NCBI GenBank assembly: GCA_029938595.1
Contig: JAOZUP010000092.1
Location: 1-11,217, forward strand
Reading direction: 5' to 3'
Source: Thermoanaerobaculales bacterium
GTDB taxonomy: Bacteria; Acidobacteriota; Thermoanaerobaculia; Thermoanaerobaculales; Sulfomarinibacteraceae
Length of the DNA stretch: 11,217 bases
Shown: positions 5,774 through 11,217 of the stretch, piece by piece
Layout of the letters: every line of letters begins with the position of its first letter
How positions within the stretch are numbered: position 1 is the first letter of the stretch
Notes under the pieces: generated by a model
The model's database searches: none
What the model was told of the DNA's origin: nothing
Seen by the model: only the letters and a program-made list of their open reading frames with translations
Program-made: the position numbers and the translations under genes

Positions 5774-8700
5774 ATGGATGCCGACACCCAACCGATCGAT
5801 GCAACCCTATTCGACGATCTCCGTGAGCTCACCCCGGAGATGGCTGCGAAGCGTCTCGCAGAGTTGATCGACGCGCCATCTCTGGAGGAAACTGACGCCC
5901 TCACGCATGATGCCGGAATCATCGCGCTTCTGAACGACAGACGAGCCGGCGACCCCATCCTCGATCACCTGCCGCTGACCGCCCTAGGACACCTGGCGGA
6001 CCGATCCACCGAACGCCTGCTCGCGGGTGATCGGAGCGACGCTGTGCTGGAGTCCGCATGGCAGCTGCTGGACGTGTTGCGCCGGAGCAGTCTGCTGTGT
6101 CGCATCGCAGAGGCAGGAGCAACTGATGACTGGTCGAGGCGGATACTGAGGCTGGTTGAGTCCTCGGATTTCACCTTCGGCCGCCTCTTTGAACAACGCG
6201 CAACGAATTACGGCGAGAGGATCCTCTTCCGGGTGCCTGCCGACGGTGAGAACCGGAAGGTGAGCTGGCGCCAGGCCGCCGGGCGGGTCGACCTCATCGC
6301 CCGCAGCCTTCTCGCGATCATTGCCGAAACCGGCAACCGCCCATTGGCCATCCTGTCCCACAACAGCCTCGAGATGGCCCTGGTGGATCTGGCGTGTCTG
6401 AGCACCGGGATCGTCAATATCATGGTGCCGGCAACTGCCACAGAGACCGACGTTGCATTCATCCTCGAGCACGCCAAGGTCGGCGCGCTGGTGGTGTCCG
6501 ACGCTCAGCAGCTGCAGAAGGTGCTCAATGTGCGCGATCGCCTGCCGGACATCGGCCCGATCATCGCTCTCGAAGCGTCGGCGGCGAGCGCCCAAGGTGT
6601 GATCGGATTTGAACGCCTGCTCGCCAGATCCTCGGAAACCACGCCGGAGGAGCTGGCGCGGCGGCGGCGCGAGCAAAAGATTGACGACCTTGCCACCGTC
6701 ATGTACACCTCCGGCACCACCGGCACCCCCAAGGGGATCTGCTTCACCCAACGAAACATCGTCTTCAAGCGGTTCGCGCGCGCCCTCGCCCTGCCCGAGA
6801 TCGGCGAGGACGATCGATTCCTCTGTTATCTGCCCCTCTTTCACACTTTCGGCCGCTTCCTCGAGCTCACCGGCTGTGTCTTCTGGGGAGCGACCTACTG
6901 CTTTGCCGAAGACCCGAGTATCGACAATCTCACGCGGCAGATGCGCCAGCTGCGAATCACCGTTCTCATCAGCATCCCCATGAAGTGGATGCAGCTCTTT
7001 GACCTTGTTCGCCAGACGGTCGATGTCATGGCGGCCGACGACGCCGAGATCGCAGCTGCCCTGCGGCGAATCGTCGGGCCGGATCTGCGTTGGGGGCTGT
7101 CGGCAGCAGGCTATCTCGACCCGGAAAACTTCCGCTTCTTTCAGAGAAACGGGGTCGAGTTGATGAGCGGTTTCGGAATGACCGAGGCCACCGGCGGAAT
7201 CACTATGACGCCGCCGGGAGGATATAAGGACGACTCTCTCGGTCCGGCCCTGCCGGGGATCGAGCTCGCCCTCGCCGACGACGGCGAACTCCTGGTGCGC
7301 GGTCCCTACGTCATGCGGGGATACCTCGACCCGCCGGACGGCACCGAGTCCTTCGACTCCGACGATTGGTTTCACACCGGCGATCTGATGGAGCAGGATG
7401 ACGATGGTTTCATTCGCATCGTCGATCGAAAGAAAGAGATCTACAAGAACATCCACGGCGAGACCATCGCCCCGCAGAAGATTGAAAACCTCTTTCGCGA
7501 TTTCGAGTCGGTCTCGCGGGTATTCCTGGTCGGCGATCACCGCCCGTATAACACCGCCCTGATCTATCCCAACCGAGACTTTGAAGACCTCGATCTCGGG
7601 ATGCTGGACCCCGACGAGCTCAAGACCCACTTCCGGTCGCTTGTAGTGAGCGCCAACTCGTTCCTCGCACCGTACGAGCGGATCGTAGATTTTGCCATCA
7701 TTGACCGCGACTTCGATGCCGACCGGGATGAGCTCACCGCCAAGGGGACCTACCGGCGAAAGAACATCGAGCGGGCGTTCACCGACCAGATCCGTCTTCT
7801 GTATCGGAGACAGACTTTGTCGGTCGGGGGCACCAACATCACCATGCCTAACTGGTTCTTCCAGGCCCTTGGCACCACCGCCCAGGAGCTGCGGGTCGAG
7901 GAGGAGAGCCTCGTGCTCATCTCCCACAACTCTGCCCTGACAGTTCGTCGCGAGGCCGACGACGCGGTGCGCATCGGATCGGCCCTCTACCGCCCGACCC
8001 GCCGTGCGGTCGACCTCGGTCATCTGCTCTCAAACCCCCGGCTCTGGCTGGGCAACGACGAGCTGGTGGACTTCGCACCGCTCGAGACCGTCCAGCGCGA
8101 CAGCCGCCGCCGGCGTTCGGTCTCGGCGGAGTGGATTCGCCGCACCGGGACCCGAACGGTCGACGAGGCCGAGCGACAGTCGGCGCCGGAGCTCCTTCGC
8201 CGTCATGAGATCGACCTCATGGATCTCCACCGCGCAGCCCTGCTGCTGGCGGCCGACGACGAAGCGGACGCGGTCGCAGCGGTCAAGGTGCTCGACCACT
8301 TTCTGCACATCGAGGACAGCGACCAAATCGATCAGACATTGCGGATCCTCAGACGCGCCGCAGAGCTGCCGTCGGTTGCAGTCAGGCGCCGCGCCTTTCA
8401 GGTTCTGGCAACCTCGGAAATCGAACCGATGTACCGGCAGACCCTCGCGAGTTTTCTCGACCGGGGTGACACCCTCCTCGACCCCGAAACGATCTCGGTG
8501 CTGGTGGATCGCGACCTCAGCCCGGAGCAGGTCGACGCTTTCATCGACGAGGCCGAGAAACGCTGCGAGGGTTCGCCGAACGCGACCGACCCCGAGCTTC
8601 CCAACCTGTGCGATTTTCTCTCCAGTTATGGAGCGACCCACCCCACCCAGTACCGGCGGCTACGCGGCTTCTTCACCCGCGCCGTTATGATCGCGGACCA

Positions 8701-10537
8701 CGAAGAGGCCCGCGAGATGGCCGCCGAAGGCAAGCGGCGACTGGCCAAAGGCTTTCGGGTCTGGCTCGGCACACCCTCTCGGGTGGCGGTGGATCCGGAG
8801 ACCGGCCTCGAGTACAGGTGGGAGGACGTCGTCGCCTTCTCCGACGAGGTGGACGAGGAAACCCGGCATCGCCTCCTCGACGCGCTTCGCACGACGCCGA
8901 TCATCCGCGAGGCCTCCTTCCTCTTTGGCAGCACACCGAAGGTCATCCATCTCGACGATATCCTCCCCGGCGGGGTGTGGATTCGGCACCTCGGCACGTC
9001 GCACGGGAAGTCGGTGTTTCGAATCGCGATCAGGACACGGTCCCGGGAGCAGCTCGATCTTGCGCTCAACCTCAACCGGGAGCTGCCCGCCGAGGACGCT
9101 CAGGAGGAGATCAACTGGCTCATCGTGTGCAGCGAGGCGCGCGGATTGGGGCCGCTGGTCGAAATCTTCGGCGGCTCCTGGCCGGAGCATGATCTCTGGA
9201 CCGAGGAGTTCATACCCGGAGAGACTCTCGACCGCGCCGTCAACCGCCTCGCAAAACACGACGAGGACCCGGAACGCGTCAAGGCCTGGTGGCCCTTCGC
9301 GGCGTGGGCGGCGCTGAGCGCCTACGTCGACTTCTGGAACCGCACCGGTCGCCGTCTGGTGGTGGCCGATCCGACGCCGGCGAACGTGATCGTCCCGATG
9401 CACGACTATCACACCGGGGCGCGCCTTGTGTCGATCTCGTCGCGGGCGCCGTTCGACTCGCTGCCAACGATGCTACGAAGCTTCCGGCAGATTTTCGTCG
9501 AGCCGGTCGAGGCCGAGCACCCCGAGCTTGCGGGGCTTGCCGGGTGGGACATCCTGTTCTCGGCGGTGCTCGAGATCATCGGTGAGCAGGAAGGCGCGGC
9601 TCAGCTCCGCGCGGTCCTCGAGACCGCATCGTCAGAGGACCACGCGATGGCCCAGTGCCTCGAGACCTTCCTGGAGTCGGTCAGCCGGCGGGGATTCCTG
9701 CCGCGCAGGCTCTTCTTCGCGGCCAAACGCTTCCGCCGCTGGGACCGGCTCAACCCCGATGCGAAGCTCACGCCGCGCGCGCAGACATTGCACGAAATCT
9801 TCGAGACCTACGACGTCGGTAAGCTGCGCGCGGCCTACCCAGAGGCTCGGGCGCGGTTCTTCCGCGAAACAGTATTCAGAAATGCTTCCGATGTGCTGGC
9901 AGAGGGTCTCGAGTCGGTTATCTCCCGGCTGCGGTGCGGCGATCTCGCACCGGATGAGCTCAGCGCCGCCGTCTCCGATCTTCGGGCCCACCTGTCCCTC
10001 GGCGCCGACGATGATTACTTCCTCGCCCGCCTCTCCTACCCCTATTTGCGGCCCGAGGACGAGGTCCAGTATGTGGCGGCAGCCGCCGGCGGCACCCAAC
10101 AGAGCGAGATGGTAGTCACCCTCGAGGACGGGGACGGCAACCCATTCCGAATTCGTCACGCTCTCAGCGCCAAGGAGGTCGGACGGCTCCACCGGCTCTT
10201 CCTCAGCGCCAAGCTCCAGGTGCAGTTTCGCCCTGAACACCGGTTTTTGGTCGCCATCAGCGAACGGGGCAATCTGATTGGCGGTCTCTTCTACGAGGAG
10301 CAGCCCGAGGCGCACTCGGCGCACATGGACAAAATCGTCGTTGCCCAGGGCTTCCAGAGCCGCGGTATCGCCGGTGCACTGATCGAGGAGCTCCGAAACC
10401 GGCTTCGGACCGCTGGTTGCCGGTCACTGACCACGGGCTTCTTTCGGCCGCAGTTCTTCTACAGCATGGGCTTCACGGTCGAACGGCGATACGCCGGCCT
10501 CGTTCAGTCACTGGTCGAGAACGACCAGGAAGGCTGA
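5774..10537 (+). CDS. giant fusion: AMP-forming acyl-CoA synthetase, helical and pseudokinase-like middle, GNAT acyltransferase
   Basis: A 1587-residue cytoplasmic protein. Residues 1-131 are mostly helical with no recognised domain. Residues about 135-680 are a complete ANL acyl-CoA synthetase of the long-chain (FadD/FAA1) type: P-loop YTSGTTGTPKG (311-321), GFGMTEAT (466-473), HTGD with D537, DRKKEIYKN (551-559), and the C-terminal catalytic lysine K657 in ELTAKGTYRR. Residues about 690-1050 are largely alpha-helical, with HEAT-like stretches near 815-930. Residues about 1060-1300 recall a kinase or APH fold: hinge-like EEFIPGETL (1144-1152) and DPTPAN (D1199, N1204) resembling the catalytic loop, but without the HxD histidine or a clear ATP lysine (ALNLN at 1097-1101). 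Residues about 1462-1587 are a GNAT domain with acyl-CoA loop QSRGIAG (1528-1534) and FYSMGF near the end. The ATG at 5774 was chosen from the promoter; an in-frame ATG at 5687 lies inside the previous gene. The acid activated and the acceptor are unknown. Confidence 0.93.
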   Translation: MDADTQPIDATLFDDLRELTPEMAAKRLAELIDAPSLEETDALTHDAGIIALLNDRRAGDPILDHLPLTALGHLADRSTERLLAGDRSDAVLESAWQLLDVLRRSSLLCRIAEAGATDDWSRRILRLVESSDFTFGRLFEQRATNYGERILFRVPADGENRKVSWRQAAGRVDLIARSLLAIIAETGNRPLAILSHNSLEMALVDLACLSTGIVNIMVPATATETDVAFILEHAKVGALVVSDAQQLQKVLNVRDRLPDIGPIIALEASAASAQGVIGFERLLARSSETTPEELARRRREQKIDDLATVMYTSGTTGTPKGICFTQRNIVFKRFARALALPEIGEDDRFLCYLPLFHTFGRFLELTGCVFWGATYCFAEDPSIDNLTRQMRQLRITVLISIPMKWMQLFDLVRQTVDVMAADDAEIAAALRRIVGPDLRWGLSAAGYLDPENFRFFQRNGVELMSGFGMTEATGGITMTPPGGYKDDSLGPALPGIELALADDGELLVRGPYVMRGYLDPPDGTESFDSDDWFHTGDLMEQDDDGFIRIVDRKKEIYKNIHGETIAPQKIENLFRDFESVSRVFLVGDHRPYNTALIYPNRDFEDLDLGMLDPDELKTHFRSLVVSANSFLAPYERIVDFAIIDRDFDADRDELTAKGTYRRKNIERAFTDQIRLLYRRQTLSVGGTNITMPNWFFQALGTTAQELRVEEESLVLISHNSALTVRREADDAVRIGSALYRPTRRAVDLGHLLSNPRLWLGNDELVDFAPLETVQRDSRRRRSVSAEWIRRTGTRTVDEAERQSAPELLRRHEIDLMDLHRAALLLAADDEADAVAAVKVLDHFLHIEDSDQIDQTLRILRRAAELPSVAVRRRAFQVLATSEIEPMYRQTLASFLDRGDTLLDPETISVLVDRDLSPEQVDAFIDEAEKRCEGSPNATDPELPNLCDFLSSYGATHPTQYRRLRGFFTRAVMIADHEEAREMAAEGKRRLAKGFRVWLGTPSRVAVDPETGLEYRWEDVVAFSDEVDEETRHRLLDALRTTPIIREASFLFGSTPKVIHLDDILPGGVWIRHLGTSHGKSVFRIAIRTRSREQLDLALNLNRELPAEDAQEEINWLIVCSEARGLGPLVEIFGGSWPEHDLWTEEFIPGETLDRAVNRLAKHDEDPERVKAWWPFAAWAALSAYVDFWNRTGRRLVVADPTPANVIVPMHDYHTGARLVSISSRAPFDSLPTMLRSFRQIFVEPVEAEHPELAGLAGWDILFSAVLEIIGEQEGAAQLRAVLETASSEDHAMAQCLETFLESVSRRGFLPRRLFFAAKRFRRWDRLNPDAKLTPRAQTLHEIFETYDVGKLRAAYPEARARFFRETVFRNASDVLAEGLESVISRLRCGDLAPDELSAAVSDLRAHLSLGADDDYFLARLSYPYLRPEDEVQYVAAAAGGTQQSEMVVTLEDGDGNPFRIRHALSAKEVGRLHRLFLSAKLQVQFRPEHRFLVAISERGNLIGGLFYEEQPEAHSAHMDKIVVAQGFQSRGIAGALIEELRNRLRTAGCRSLTTGFFRPQFFYSMGFTVERRYAGLVQSLVENDQEG

Positions 10538-10555
10538 CCCCTCCTCATTCGCACC

Positions 10556-10584
10556 TTGTCGTGGATAATTCCCTGTGATAGCGT
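10556..10584 (+). promoter_or_regulatory. possible promoter of the receiver-domain gene
   Basis: TTGTCG (10556-10561) and TAGCGT (10579-10584) are 17 nt apart, and TGA just before the -10 gives an extended -10 (TG-n). A start near 10591 would leave a leader of about 46 nt with a good ribosome site. The -10 match is only moderate. Confidence 0.4.
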
Positions 10585-10636
10585 ATGCCTACATCGTGAT
10601 CGAATAGAGTCACGAAATGAATTCGAGGAGCTCGAC

Positions 10637-11014
10637 ATGCCACTGAGCGGACGCAAGATCCTGATCGCCGAGGACGAGCCCGACCAGCTCCACTTCATCA
10701 AGACAGTGCTCGAAGACAACGGCGCGACGGTGGTCGTTGCTCACAACGGGACCGAGGCTCTTTCTCTCGTGCGTTCTGAGCTCCCCCACGCCATGACCCT
10801 CGACATCAACATGCCCGGAATGGACGTGATGGAGCTGCTCGGCGAGCTCAAGGGTGACGAGACGCTCAACGGCCTCAAGATCTGCATCGTCAGCGGCCGC
10901 CCCGAGCTCCGGCTCGTGCTCCGTGACCGGCACCTCAACGCCAACGGGTATCTTGACAAGCCCTTCACCGAGGACGATCTCGTCACGACCCTCCAGGAGC
11001 TCCTCGCGGGCTGA
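10637..11014 (+). CDS. stand-alone response regulator receiver (CheY-like) protein
   Basis: A 125-residue single receiver domain that takes a phosphoryl group from a histidine kinase. All conserved residues are present: acidic pair E12-D13, phospho-acceptor D56 in LDINMPG, S86 in the switch position (IVSGRP), and K108 in the LDKPF motif. The whole protein is the receiver; there is no DNA-binding or enzymatic output, so it should act by protein contact, as CheY, Spo0F or DivK do. The ATG at 10637 is preferred because GAGGAG sits 6 nt upstream (10625-10630); an in-frame ATG at 10556 would add 27 residues not seen in receivers and would start on the promoter. No histidine kinase is encoded in the window. 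It lies 99 bp after the giant gene with its own promoter candidate, so co-transcription is uncertain. Confidence 0.93.
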   Translation: MPLSGRKILIAEDEPDQLHFIKTVLEDNGATVVVAHNGTEALSLVRSELPHAMTLDINMPGMDVMELLGELKGDETLNGLKICIVSGRPELRLVLRDRHLNANGYLDKPFTEDDLVTTLQELLAG

Positions 11015-11022
11015 ATTTCCCC

Positions 11023-11057
11023 GTTAGAACGTTAAAACGTTAAACGTTTGAACGTTT
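11023..11057. repeat. tandem GTTNNAAC palindromic repeat cluster
   Basis: Immediately after the receiver gene, the sequence runs GTTAGAAC, GTTAAAAC, GTTAAAC, GTTTGAAC, GTTT: four near-identical palindromic units of 8, 8, 7 and 8 bp with no gap. Equivalently, AACGTT occurs at 11028, 11036, 11043 and 11051. A further unit, GTTGTAAC, stands at 11089-11096. Neighbouring units can form small hairpins (for example AAACGT with ACGTTT). This could be a binding array, a weak terminator or a simple intergenic repeat. Confidence 0.6.
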
Positions 11058-11098
11058 CCCAGCCGCGTGCGTCACTTTGAATCCCAACGTTGTAACCA

Positions 11099-11125
11099 GT
11101 TTCATTTAAGAAACATCCATGTTTC
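11099..11125. repeat. overlapping alternative hairpins (GTTTC / GAAACAT / ATGTTTC)
   Basis: GAAACAT (11110-11116) and ATGTTTC (11119-11125) form a perfect 7-bp inverted repeat with a 2-nt spacer. The same GAAAC can instead pair with GTTTC at 11099-11103 across a 6-nt loop. The two pairings are mutually exclusive. The region has no coding sequence I can support. Confidence 0.4.
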
Positions 11126-11177
11126 GTGGTGTTGATCTGAACCAGCCGCGAAACGGCGACAGATTCATAGCCTGGTC

Positions 11178-11211
11178 GCGGTAGGAACGGCCCTTGCGGG
11201 CCGCCCCCCGC
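11178..11211. repeat. nested GC-rich palindrome (REP-like)
   Basis: CGGCCC (11188-11193) pairs with GGGCCG (11198-11203) around a TTGC loop, and an outer GCGG (11178-11181) can pair with CCGC (11208-11211). No T-run follows, so a classical terminator is unlikely. The shape fits an intergenic REP-type element. The window ends a few bases later, so its full extent cannot be judged. Confidence 0.4.
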
Positions 11212-11217
11212 ACAGAT

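Noticed and set aside
5984..8023. A 679-codon open frame on the minus strand
   Set aside because: It is fully antisense to the acyl-CoA synthetase module, whose motifs are all intact, and its translation resembles no protein family; long antisense frames are common at this GC content.
9632..10324. A 230-codon minus-strand frame
   Set aside because: It is antisense to the C-terminal part of the giant protein, with no motif of its own.
11126..11217. A tRNA or other known RNA gene at the right edge
   Set aside because: No cloverleaf, T-loop consensus or CCA end can be made from the hairpins there.

Overview
The window is about 11.2 kb of high-GC bacterial DNA with seven genes I can support. 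There is no rRNA, tRNA, CRISPR array, integrase or transposase. A lipoprotein signal on a secreted peptidase points to a Gram-negative cell. The mix of an S9 peptidase lipoprotein, an M29 aminopeptidase and a very large acyl-activating enzyme would fit a chromosomal piece of an Acidobacteriota-like or deltaproteobacterial-like environmental genome. The taxon is inference only; no marker gene is present.

Layout. Minus strand, 133-2453: a two-gene operon in which an M29 metallo-aminopeptidase overlaps a ClpX-like AAA+ ATPase by 4 bp. Divergent to it on the plus strand, 2600-4516: an S9 prolyl-oligopeptidase-type lipoprotein ending in a strong intrinsic terminator. Convergent with that, 4570-5409 minus: a classical short-chain dehydrogenase/reductase. 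Plus strand from 5493: a small unknown protein (82 aa), then a giant multidomain protein (1587 aa), then a stand-alone response-regulator receiver protein (125 aa). The last 200 bp are non-coding and rich in short palindromic repeats.

The left half is a proteolysis neighbourhood. A cytoplasmic exopeptidase is translationally coupled to an unfoldase-like ATPase that has kept its ATPase core but visibly lacks the ClpX zinc domain, the GYVG pore loop and the IGF-type ClpP-docking loop. Next to it is an exported peptide hydrolase.

The most unusual gene is the 1587-aa protein. It has a complete AMP-forming acyl-CoA synthetase (ANL) module, a long helical middle, a segment with remnants of a protein-kinase fold, and a C-terminal GNAT acyltransferase domain. 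I propose, as inference, that it activates a carboxylic acid and passes the acyl group in cis to an amine acceptor. It has a near-consensus promoter placed so that transcription would begin at or next to its ATG, so its mRNA is probably leaderless. The small gene before it shows a weaker version of the same arrangement.
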